A stretch of DNA of 64,000 nucleotides from positions 62,001-126,000 of the forward strand of contig NZ_LJHS01000019.1 of the NCBI RefSeq assembly GCF_001296045.1. The letters are read 5' to 3'. The notes under the pieces are model-generated. The model was not told the origin of the DNA and ran no database searches. It saw only the letters and a list, made by a program, of their open reading frames with translations. Shown here one piece after another: positions 25,780 through 33,780 of the stretch. The stretch is from Rhizobium sp. AAP43. Lineage in GTDB: Bacteria > Pseudomonadota > Alphaproteobacteria > Rhizobiales > Rhizobiaceae. Each line of letters opens with the position of its first letter. The stretch's first letter is position 1. The position numbers and the translations under genes are program-made.

Positions 25780-27585
25780 GTGCGTCGCCTTATCTTCAGC
25801 CTGCTTTTGATGTCATACGCCTCCCTCGGACATGCGGAACCGATGCATGGCCTCGCCATGCATGGCGAACCGGCGCTGAGCGCCGATTTTGCCCATTTCC
25901 CCTATGTAAACCCAGCGGTAAAAAAGGGCGGCACCATCAATTACGGGGTTGTTGGGACTTTCGACGCACTCAATCCCTTCGTGCTAAAGGGCATGCGGAC
26001 AAGCGCCAGAGGCCTTTGGGATCCAGAACTCGGCAACTTGTTCTACGAAACCCTGATGACCCGCTCCTCGGACGAGGCCTTTACGCTATATGGCCTCCTG
26101 GCTGAGACAGCCGAATGGGACGACGCTCGCAGCTTTGTCCAGTTCAATCTTAATCCATCAGCGCGCTGGCATGACGGCAAGCCGGTGACACCTGAGGACG
26201 TGATCTTCTCGTTCGAACTGCTGCGCGACAAGGGACGCCCACCATTCAGTTCGCGCCTTGCAGCGGTTGCGAAAATGGAAAAGGTCGGCGAGCACGGGGT
26301 GAAGTTCACGTTCGATGAAAAAGCCAACCGCGAAACGCCACTGATCTTCGCGACAGCAACGCCGATCCTGCCGAAACATGCGATCGATCCGGAAAAATTT
26401 GACAAGGCTGGCCTCGACATCCCGATCGGTTCGGGCCCCTATAAAATTAAGGCGCTGCAACCGGGTGACAAGATCACATGGGAACGCGACCCGAACTACT
26501 GGGGCAAGGATATCCCCTCGAAAGTTGGGTTCGACAATTATGATGAGATCACCGTCACCTACTTCCTGCAGGAGAACACCCTCTTCGAGGCCTTCAAAAA
26601 GGGGTCCATAGATATCTATCCCGAAGGCGACGCCACCCATTGGCAGCGCGCCTATGATTTCCCGGCAGCCACCAAGGGCGATGTCATCAAGGAAACCTTC
26701 AAGCCCGGCCTGCCCTCAGGTATGCTCGGCTTCGTCTTCAACACTCGGCGCCCGATATTTGCCGATCAGAAGGTCCGCGAAGCCCTTAGCACCGCCTTCG
26801 ACTTCGAATGGCTGAACAAGACCCTTTATGAAGGCGCCTTCAACAGGACGCAGAGTTACTGGCAGAATTCGGTGCTCGGCGCCTATGGCAATGCTGCAGA
26901 CGCCCGCGAACTGGCACTGCTCGGACAAGCCAAGGATCGATTGTCCGCAGAAATCCTGGCAGGCACCTACACGCAGTCTGCAACAGATGGATCAGGCACT
27001 GATCGCAAGGCCCTTTCAAAAGCCGTCAAGCTCTTCGCCGAGGCGGGCTACAAGATCCAGGGCGGCAAGATGGTCGACGGATCCGGTCGCCAGCTGGCCT
27101 TCGAGGTCATGACGCAGAACGAAGGCCAGGAAAAAATGGCCCTCGCCTTTCAGCGTACGTTGAAGCTGATAGGCGTGGAGATGGGCATCCGCACGGTCGA
27201 CGACGCACAATATCAGGCGCGATCAAACAGCTTCGACTACGACGTGATCATCAAGGCTTACACGTCCTCTCTATCGCCAGGGGCAGAACAGGTGAACAGA
27301 TGGGGCTCCGAATCGCGGGATGCGAACGGCAGCTTCAACTATGCCGGTGTCGCTGACCCAGACATCGATCGGATGATCGAAGCGCTGCTTCAGGCCCGCA
27401 GCACCGAGGATTTCCAGGCTGCCGTACGCGCCTATGACCGCCTGCTCGTCGCCGGCCACTATGTGGTGCCACTTTATCACGTCGGCGAACAATGGGTGGC
27501 TCGGTGGAAACACATCGGCAGACCGGAAACTCAGCCCCTCTACGGCTACCAACGCGCCACCTGGTTCGACGCGCGGATGCAGTAA
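25780..27585 (+). CDS. periplasmic oligopeptide-binding protein, family 5 (YejA/MppA-like)
   Basis: A 601-residue exported protein with signal RRLIFSLLLMSYASLGHAEP. The mature part begins MHGLAMHGEPALSADFAHFP, a YejA-type N-terminus, and carries the family 5 motifs (GGTINYGVVGTFDALNPFVL, LYETLMTRSSDE-type segment, PITPEDVIFSF-like VTPEDVIFSFELL). Such proteins bind peptides or microcin-like compounds for an ABC importer. No ABC permease or ATPase gene flanks it here, so it must pair with a transporter elsewhere. The start is GTG 25780, with GAGGAGAAA upstream; the in-frame reading from 25723 adds residues before the signal peptide. A terminator follows. Confidence 0.9.
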   Translation: MRRLIFSLLLMSYASLGHAEPMHGLAMHGEPALSADFAHFPYVNPAVKKGGTINYGVVGTFDALNPFVLKGMRTSARGLWDPELGNLFYETLMTRSSDEAFTLYGLLAETAEWDDARSFVQFNLNPSARWHDGKPVTPEDVIFSFELLRDKGRPPFSSRLAAVAKMEKVGEHGVKFTFDEKANRETPLIFATATPILPKHAIDPEKFDKAGLDIPIGSGPYKIKALQPGDKITWERDPNYWGKDIPSKVGFDNYDEITVTYFLQENTLFEAFKKGSIDIYPEGDATHWQRAYDFPAATKGDVIKETFKPGLPSGMLGFVFNTRRPIFADQKVREALSTAFDFEWLNKTLYEGAFNRTQSYWQNSVLGAYGNAADARELALLGQAKDRLSAEILAGTYTQSATDGSGTDRKALSKAVKLFAEAGYKIQGGKMVDGSGRQLAFEVMTQNEGQEKMALAFQRTLKLIGVEMGIRTVDDAQYQARSNSFDYDVIIKAYTSSLSPGAEQVNRWGSESRDANGSFNYAGVADPDIDRMIEALLQARSTEDFQAAVRAYDRLLVAGHYVVPLYHVGEQWVARWKHIGRPETQPLYGYQRATWFDARMQ

Positions 27586-27604
27586 GTCCCCGGCGGCTCG
27601 ATTG

Positions 27605-27640
27605 GAAACCGGCCGGACCTTGTTCCCGGCCAGTTTTGCT
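27605..27640 (+). terminator. Rho-independent terminator after the family 5 binding protein
   Basis: GGCCGG-N9-CCGGCC followed by AGTTTTGCTTT, about 25 bp after the stop. Confidence 0.6.
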
Positions 27641-27695
27641 TTAAGTGAGCCATTATCAAACGCTGCCGGGCAGCCTTGCTTGAAAGGATGACATC

Positions 27696-28367
27696 ATGGA
27701 TCGCATCACCATCGACCTCGTATCCGACGTGGTCTGCCCCTGGTGCTACCTCGGCAAGGCGCGGTTGGAGCTTGCGATTGCCGAAGTGCAGGACGAGGTC
27801 AGCGTCGACATCAACTGGCGTCCCTACCAGCTCAACCCGGACTACCCGCCGGAAGGTGTCGACCAGCAAGTCGAACTCGCCAAGAAGCTCGGCGGCAAGG
27901 AAAACATGGACCGGGCGCATGCACAATTGACGGCGCTCGGTGCGGAAGTCGGGATCAAGTTCAACTTTGGCGCCATCAAGATCGGCCCAAACACGCTCGA
28001 TGCCCACCGTCTGATTCACTGGGCCGGACAAGAAAGCCGCGAAGTCCAGGGACGCGTGGTCGACCTGTTGTTCAAGGCGAATTTCGAAGAGGGACGCAAT
28101 ATCGGAGATCCGATAGTCCTGCAGGATATCGCAACAGAAGCAGGATTGTCTCGCGACGTCGTCACTTCGCTGCTGTCGGGCGACGCCGATGTGGAACATG
28201 TACTGGCCGAAGTCGACGCCGCCAAGCAGATGGGCGTCAATGGCGTGCCATTCTTCATCTTCGACCAGCAATATGCGGTAAGCGGCGCACAGCCTCCAGA
28301 TGAACTCGCCAATGCGCTGCGGGAAATCGCCAAAGCAAAGGCGGAAGCACTGCGCAATCTGAATTGA
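27696..28367 (+). CDS. DsbA family oxidoreductase, FrnE-like
   Basis: A 223-residue thioredoxin-fold protein without signal peptide, so cytoplasmic. The redox motif is Cys14-Pro-Trp-Cys17 (VVCPWCYLGK), as in FrnE and 2-hydroxychromene-2-carboxylate isomerase relatives. Further family segments are INWRPYQLNPDYPPEGVD, NTLDAHRLIHWAGQE and the cis-Pro loop GVNGVPFFIFDQQYAVSGAQ. It probably acts as a thiol oxidoreductase or disulfide isomerase in stress defence. ATG 27696 has AAAGGATGACATC upstream. It is followed by a DMT transporter after about 60 bp and could share its transcript. Confidence 0.9.
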   Translation: MDRITIDLVSDVVCPWCYLGKARLELAIAEVQDEVSVDINWRPYQLNPDYPPEGVDQQVELAKKLGGKENMDRAHAQLTALGAEVGIKFNFGAIKIGPNTLDAHRLIHWAGQESREVQGRVVDLLFKANFEEGRNIGDPIVLQDIATEAGLSRDVVTSLLSGDADVEHVLAEVDAAKQMGVNGVPFFIFDQQYAVSGAQPPDELANALREIAKAKAEALRNLN

Positions 28368-28427
28368 CGGTCTGGCTGAACAGTCCTATCCCGGTGGTCT
28401 GAAGTTTTTTCCCCCGGGATATTCACC

Positions 28428-29360
28428 TTGTCATCTGACACGACTTTTAAAGGCGTCCTTTTCGCCTTCATATGCTTTGCCGCCTATTCCTTCAGCGATG
28501 CATCGGTAAAACTTGTCGAAGGGCGCGTGCCACCTTTCGAGGCCGGCTTTATCGGCAGCCTGTTCGGCTTCGTTGCCATCCCCTTCCTGATGAAGCGCGG
28601 CGACCGCTGGAGTGATCTGGTCCGGAGCACCAACTGGCCTCTTTGGTGTCTTCGCTTCGTCTGCTCCTCGGTCGGCACCGTTGGCAGCATCATCGCCTTT
28701 ACACAGCTGTCGATGGCAGAAGCCTTCTGCCTGATCTTCCTCCTGCCCTCGTTTGCCACGGTGATGTCAGTGGTCTTTCTCAAGGAGAAGGTGGGGATGA
28801 AGCGCTGGACGGCTGTCATCATCGGCTTCATAGGCGTGCTCGTGGTCTTGCGACCCGGCTTTCGGGAATTGCAGTCCGGCCATCTGGCGGCCCTCGTTTC
28901 CGGCTTCGCCGGCGCGATCTCGATTGTCATCTATCGGGCAATCGGCCCACAGGAGAAAAACATATCGCTCTATGGCGCAGGGCTGCTCGGCAGCATCATC
29001 ATATGCGCGGTGTTTTCGCTCCCGCATTTCGAGGCACCGGGCGGCAATGACCTATTGCTGCTCGCGGCCTTCGGGCTTCTGGCGGCAGTTGGCAATGTCT
29101 TCATGATGCTGGCTTCCTTTTATGCGCCGGCAGCCATCGTCGGGCCGATCCAGTACAGCCAAATGCTCTGGGCAATCCTGCTCGGCTATCTCGTCTTCGG
29201 TGACAAGGTCGATTCGGCCATGGCGATCGGCATTGCCCTGATCGTCGGATCAGGCCTGCTCACGCTCATGCGCGAACGCAAACGTGGCGTGGCACTCCCG
29301 CCGCCGGTGGCCGGCAAAACGGATGCGGCGTTGGCTATCAAGCCGGAGGATGGCGAATGA
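28428..29360 (+). CDS. DMT (EamA) family transporter
   Basis: A 310-residue protein with ten hydrophobic segments in two EamA repeats (FKGVLFAFICFAAYSFSDAS at the start; YGAGLLGSIIICAVFSL in the second half) and the typical SMAEAFCLIFLLPSFATVM and GPIQYSQMLWAILLGYLVFG segments. Drug/metabolite transporters export amino acids and other small metabolites; the substrate is not evident. The start seems to be TTG 28428, because the first ATG lies beyond the second helix. The stop overlaps the next gene by four bases (ATGA), so the two are translationally coupled. Confidence 0.87.
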   Translation: MSSDTTFKGVLFAFICFAAYSFSDASVKLVEGRVPPFEAGFIGSLFGFVAIPFLMKRGDRWSDLVRSTNWPLWCLRFVCSSVGTVGSIIAFTQLSMAEAFCLIFLLPSFATVMSVVFLKEKVGMKRWTAVIIGFIGVLVVLRPGFRELQSGHLAALVSGFAGAISIVIYRAIGPQEKNISLYGAGLLGSIIICAVFSLPHFEAPGGNDLLLLAAFGLLAAVGNVFMMLASFYAPAAIVGPIQYSQMLWAILLGYLVFGDKVDSAMAIGIALIVGSGLLTLMRERKRGVALPPPVAGKTDAALAIKPEDGE

Positions 29361-29854
29361 TCGGAGCAAGCGATCCGGCACAACCATCCGAAGAAGACGC
29401 TCTGACCATCCGAAGAGCAGAAAGCTTTGACCTTGCAGGACTTCTGGCGCTGTATCGCGAACTCAATCCCGATGATGCCGAGATATCGGTCGACAAAGCT
29501 CACGATAATTTCGACGCACTGAGCCGATTTCCAGGAAGCGCGATCTATGTTGGGCTCATCGATCAGACAATTGCCACGACCTGCACTCTGATTGTCATTC
29601 CGAACCTGACGCGAAGTGGCCGACCATACGCACTGGTCGAGAATGTGGTCACCGCAAGTCCTTACCGCGGGCGCGGCTATGGCCGCAAAACACTTTTGCA
29701 GGCCTTATCAGCCGCTTGGGAGAACGATTGCTACAAGGTCATGCTACTCACCGGAACCACACGACCTGAAACGTTGGCCTTCTACAAGTCAGTTGGCTTC
29801 GAACAGAACAAGACAGGCTTCCAGATTCGTCGCATTGCGGCTCGTGCTGACTGA
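29357..29854 (+). CDS. GNAT family N-acetyltransferase
   Basis: A 165-residue acetyl-CoA-dependent acyltransferase. The acetyl-CoA loop is YRGRGYGRKTLLQ (about residue 105), after the beta-4 strand YALVENVVTASP; the C-terminal part has AFYKSVGFEQNKTGFQIR, typical of the fold's end. The substrate is unknown. It starts within the stop of the DMT transporter gene. The pairing with an exporter could mean that it modifies the exported compound, which is conjecture. Confidence 0.87.
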   Translation: MIGASDPAQPSEEDALTIRRAESFDLAGLLALYRELNPDDAEISVDKAHDNFDALSRFPGSAIYVGLIDQTIATTCTLIVIPNLTRSGRPYALVENVVTASPYRGRGYGRKTLLQALSAAWENDCYKVMLLTGTTRPETLAFYKSVGFEQNKTGFQIRRIAARAD

Positions 29855-29863
29855 CACCCGCGA

Positions 29864-32800
29864 TCAGCCCTTCGCCAGTTCCGCCAGTTGCGTCATCACG
29901 ACAGCCGCGCCTGACAGCCGCTTGTCCGGCGTCGGCAGATCGCGGGTGAGGAAGACCGAGTGGTCGGGACGAATTTTCGCCATCGTGCCTTGTTTGGCGA
30001 TATAGCCGACAAGCGCTGCCGGGTTCGGGAACTGCTTGCCGCGAAACTGTACGACAACCCCCTTCGGCCCCGCCTCCAGCTTCTCGACATTCGCCTTGCG
30101 GCAGAGCGCCTTGATGTAGACCACCTTCAACAGGTGCTGAACCTCGACCGGCATCGGCCCAAATCGGTCGATCATTTCGGCACCAAAGGCATCAATGTCG
30201 GCCAACTCGGTGATTTCACCCAGGCGGCGGTAGAGGCCGAGCCGCAAGTGGAGATCCGGCACATAGTTGTCCGGGATCATCACCGATGTACCGACCTGGA
30301 TCTGTGGCGACCAGCCGGTGTCATGCACCTCGTCGACGCCCTTCACTTCAGCGACCGCCTCTTCCAGCATCTGCTGGTAGAGTTCGAAGCCGACTTCCTT
30401 GATATGGCCCGACTGTTCCTCACCCAAAAGATTGCCCGCACCTCGGATATCGAGGTCATGGCTCGCGAGCTGGAATCCGGCACCGAGGGTGTCAAGCGAC
30501 TGCAGCACCTTGAGGCGCCGTTCGGCGCCGGCTGTCAGCACCTTGTTGACCGGTAGCGTCAGAAGCGCAAAGGCGCGCACCTTGGAGCGGCCGACGCGGC
30601 CACGGATCTGATAGAGCTGAGCCAGTCCGAACATGTCGGCCCGGTGCACGATCAGCGTATTGGCTGTGGGCACATCGAGGCCGGATTCGACAATGGTCGT
30701 TGAGAGCAACACATCATAGCGACCTTCATAGAAGGCATTCATGATGTCTTCGAGCTCGCCAGCGCCCATCTGTCCATGCGCAACGGCAACCTTCAACTCG
30801 GGCACGTTTTCATCAAGGAAAGACTTGATGTCGGCGAGATCGGCGAGACGTGGGCAGACATAGAAGCTCTGACCACCGCGATAGTGTTCGCGCATCAGCG
30901 TCTCGCGGATCACGAGTGGATCGAAAGGCGAGATGAAGGTGCGGACAGCCATGCGGTCCACCGGCGGCGTGGTGATCAGCGACAGTTCACGCACCCCGGT
31001 CATGGCAAGTTGCAGCGTGCGCGGGATCGGCGTTGCAGAGAGCGTCAGCACATGAACGTCGGATTTGAGATCCTTCAATCGCTCCTTGTGCTTAACGCCG
31101 AAATGCTGCTCTTCGTCGATGATCAGCAGCCCCAGATTGGCGAAGCTGACGCCCGAGCCGAGCAGCGCATGGGTGCCGACAACGATATCGGTCTTGCCCT
31201 CGGCCACTTCCTTCTTGACCAGGTTCAGTTCCTTCGTGCCGACAAGGCGTGACGCCTGCTGAACACGGATCGGTAGGCCGCGGAAGCGTTCAGAGAAGGT
31301 TTTGAAATGCTGGCGGGCAAGCAGTGTGGTCGGCACGACTACGGCCACCTGGATGCCGTTCATGGCAGCAATAAAGGCAGCGCGCAGCGCCACTTCCGTC
31401 TTGCCGAAACCGACGTCACCACAGACGAGGCGGTCCATCGGCCGGCCCTGACCGAGATCCGAGCGAACCTGCTCGATCGCGTTCATCTGGTCTTCCGTTT
31501 CGTCATAGGGGAAGCGCGCGGCAAACTCGTCGTAGAAGCCTTCCTGGGTGGTGAGGACCGGTGCTGTGCGCGTCATGCGCTCGGCTGCAATCCGGATCAG
31601 GGCACCCGCCATATCGAGCAGGCGCTTCTTCAGCTTGGCCTTGCGCATCTGCCAGGCGCCGCCGCCCAACTTGTCGAGCTGCACTTCCGTCGCCTCGCCG
31701 CCGTAACGCGACAGGAGATCAATGTTTTCGACCGGCAGGAAGAGCTTGGCATCATCCGCATACTGAAGCTCAAGACAGGCATGTGGCGCACCGGCCGCCT
31801 CGATCGTGCGCAGGCCGACGAACCGGCCAATACCGTGCTCTGCATGGACAACGACCGACCCCTCGTCGAGACCGGCGGCCTCGGAGATGAAGTCGGCGGC
31901 CCGCTTGCGACGCTTGGAGCGCCGGACCATGCGATCACCGAGAATGTCCTGCTCACCGACAATGACGAGATCGCGTGTTTCGAAGCCGCCTTCGAGGCTG
32001 AGCACGGCGGTGCCTGCCTCGCCCTTCTTCAATGTCTGGACGTCCTTCAGGGACGAGATCGGCACAAGCCTTTCCAGACCATGTTCGTTCAGGACCTGCA
32101 ACAGACGATCGAGCGAGCCTTCCGACCAGCCGGAGACAATCACCTTGGCGCCGGTGGCACGCTTGTCGGCGATGTAGCTGACCGCCTGGCCGAAGACGTT
32201 GGTCCGGTTGCCTTCTTCGCTTGCTTCATTGGCACTCTTTGCCCAGCGGGGCGTCGGTCTGGCATCGATCTCGACCACCAGCCGGCTGTCGCCGCCTGCT
32301 TCGGCAAAGGGTGTGATGCGGATCGGATCGAAGGCATCAAGGGCCTTTCCGAACTCGCCGGCAGCGAGATAGAGGCGCTCCGGCGGGACGGGCTTGTAGG
32401 GCGTACCCTGGGCCAGATGGCCTTTGCCGGGGGTCGCCGAGTTGAGGCGCGCCTCGTAATAGTCGCGGATCAGCTTGGCGCGCTCTTCGGCTGCCTCACG
32501 CACGGTATGGTCTGTGACCATACGGAAGCCGCGCAAATAGTCGAAGGTGGTTTCCAGCTTGTCGTAGAACATCGGGAGCCAATGCTCCATGCCGGCATAG
32601 CGGCGACCCTCGGATACGGCGGCATAGAGCGCGTCGTCGCGGGTGGCGGCACCAAACAGCGAGAGATAGTTCTTGCGGAACCGACTGATGCTCTCGGGCG
32701 TCAGCGTCACTTCGCTCATCGGATTGAGATCGAGCGAACGGACCTGAGCGATAGTGCGCTGGTTTGCGGGATCGAAGGAGCGGATGCTCTCCAGCGTATC

Positions 32801-33370
32801 TCCAAAGAAATCGAGGCGTACGGGTTCTTCCGCGCCGGGGACGAAAACGTCGAGGATGCCGCCGCGAACGGCGAATTCCCCAACTTCGCGCACCGTCGCG
32901 ACCCGGTCAAAACCGTTCCGCTCCAGACGTGCAGCAATGTCGTCCATGCGCACCTGGTTGCCAGGCTTCGCCGAAAAGCCAAGGCTGTCGATGACATCCG
33001 CCGGCGCCACCTTCTGCAACATGGCATTGACCGTGACGAGCACGATCGCCGGGTGCGGATTGAGGTAGAGCGAAATCAGGCCCGACAGTGCCGAAAGCCG
33101 ACGTGCGGAGACATCAGCCGACGGCGAAACTCGGTCATACGGCAAACAGTCCCAGGCCGGCAGGCTCAAGACCGGGATATCGGGTGCGGCAAAACTCAGC
33201 GTCTGTTCGATGTTCTGCAGCCGCTGTCCGTCCGACACCACATAGGCAACCGGTCGACCTTGACGGGCAAGCTCTGCAAGAATGAAGGCATCCATGCCAT
33301 CAGGGACATGGGACAACGTCAGGGCAGATTGCGCCTCGACGATCCGCTTCACATCGATCAGGGACATCAT
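29864..33370 (-). CDS. mfd: transcription-repair coupling factor
   Basis: Mfd removes stalled RNA polymerase and recruits UvrA to damage. The 1168-residue protein shows the UvrB-like N-terminal modules (LSLPAWDCLPYDRVSPSADV), the RNA-polymerase-interacting CarD-like segment (GSVVVHAEHGIGRFVGLRTI), the translocase with Walker A GDVGFGKTEVALRAAF and the DEEQ box IIDEEQHFGVKHKERL, the TRG motif region and the C-terminal D7 domain. It starts at one of two adjacent ATGs (33370 or 33367), three bases after the sdhE stop. With uvrA in the same window, two excision-repair factors are present. Confidence 0.97.
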   Translation of the reverse strand: MMSLIDVKRIVEAQSALTLSHVPDGMDAFILAELARQGRPVAYVVSDGQRLQNIEQTLSFAAPDIPVLSLPAWDCLPYDRVSPSADVSARRLSALSGLISLYLNPHPAIVLVTVNAMLQKVAPADVIDSLGFSAKPGNQVRMDDIAARLERNGFDRVATVREVGEFAVRGGILDVFVPGAEEPVRLDFFGDTLESIRSFDPANQRTIAQVRSLDLNPMSEVTLTPESISRFRKNYLSLFGAATRDDALYAAVSEGRRYAGMEHWLPMFYDKLETTFDYLRGFRMVTDHTVREAAEERAKLIRDYYEARLNSATPGKGHLAQGTPYKPVPPERLYLAAGEFGKALDAFDPIRITPFAEAGGDSRLVVEIDARPTPRWAKSANEASEEGNRTNVFGQAVSYIADKRATGAKVIVSGWSEGSLDRLLQVLNEHGLERLVPISSLKDVQTLKKGEAGTAVLSLEGGFETRDLVIVGEQDILGDRMVRRSKRRKRAADFISEAAGLDEGSVVVHAEHGIGRFVGLRTIEAAGAPHACLELQYADDAKLFLPVENIDLLSRYGGEATEVQLDKLGGGAWQMRKAKLKKRLLDMAGALIRIAAERMTRTAPVLTTQEGFYDEFAARFPYDETEDQMNAIEQVRSDLGQGRPMDRLVCGDVGFGKTEVALRAAFIAAMNGIQVAVVVPTTLLARQHFKTFSERFRGLPIRVQQASRLVGTKELNLVKKEVAEGKTDIVVGTHALLGSGVSFANLGLLIIDEEQHFGVKHKERLKDLKSDVHVLTLSATPIPRTLQLAMTGVRELSLITTPPVDRMAVRTFISPFDPLVIRETLMREHYRGGQSFYVCPRLADLADIKSFLDENVPELKVAVAHGQMGAGELEDIMNAFYEGRYDVLLSTTIVESGLDVPTANTLIVHRADMFGLAQLYQIRGRVGRSKVRAFALLTLPVNKVLTAGAERRLKVLQSLDTLGAGFQLASHDLDIRGAGNLLGEEQSGHIKEVGFELYQQMLEEAVAEVKGVDEVHDTGWSPQIQVGTSVMIPDNYVPDLHLRLGLYRRLGEITELADIDAFGAEMIDRFGPMPVEVQHLLKVVYIKALCRKANVEKLEAGPKGVVVQFRGKQFPNPAALVGYIAKQGTMAKIRPDHSVFLTRDLPTPDKRLSGAAVVMTQLAELAKG

Positions 33371-33373
33371 CGC

Positions 33374-33685
33374 TTACTTTGTAGCCTTCTCATCGACAAC
33401 CGGCGAAAAATCCGGGCGCAGCGCCGAAATCCGTTCGAAGAGCGGAGTCTGGAGATGGGCGGGAACCGGTTCCGCTCCGGTAATGTAGCGGACAAGATCG
33501 TTATCTTCCTCGGCCATGATCCGTTCGAGCTCGTCGAGATCTTCGTCGCTCAAGCCCGCGATCTCGGCCTCGCAGAACTGACCCAGCATCAGGTCCATCT
33601 CGCGGATGCCGCGGTGCCAGCAGCGGAACAGGATACGCCGGCGGCGCGGATCGAGGTCGACACTGCTTCTCACCAGTCCAGTCAT
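33374..33685 (-). CDS. sdhE: FAD assembly factor SdhE (succinate dehydrogenase assembly factor 2)
   Basis: SdhE helps attach FAD covalently to the succinate dehydrogenase flavoprotein. The 103-residue product has the family core RRRRILFRCWHRGIREMD, with the conserved R-G-x-x-E motif, then LMLGQFCEAEIAGLSDEDLD and the ERIMAEEDNDLVRYITG helix. It is of usual length, with a slightly longer C-terminal tail. It sits between mfd (downstream, same strand, three-base gap) and recG (divergent), a conserved arrangement in related alphaproteobacteria. Confidence 0.93.
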   Translation of the reverse strand: MTGLVRSSVDLDPRRRRILFRCWHRGIREMDLMLGQFCEAEIAGLSDEDLDELERIMAEEDNDLVRYITGAEPVPAHLQTPLFERISALRPDFSPVVDEKATK

Positions 33686-33780
33686 TTTCGCATCCTTCGT
33701 CTTGTTGCGCCTCTATAGAACAGGGTTCAGCAAATGTCAGCTTGCCAAGCCGGCAAATTGCGATGCATTTTGCCGCCGTC

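Noticed and set aside
31307-33718. 803-codon open frame on the plus strand opposite mfd
   Set aside because: It is antisense to the unmistakable mfd frame; composition is rich in His, Arg, Asp and Gly with no domain, as expected for a shadow frame in high-GC DNA.
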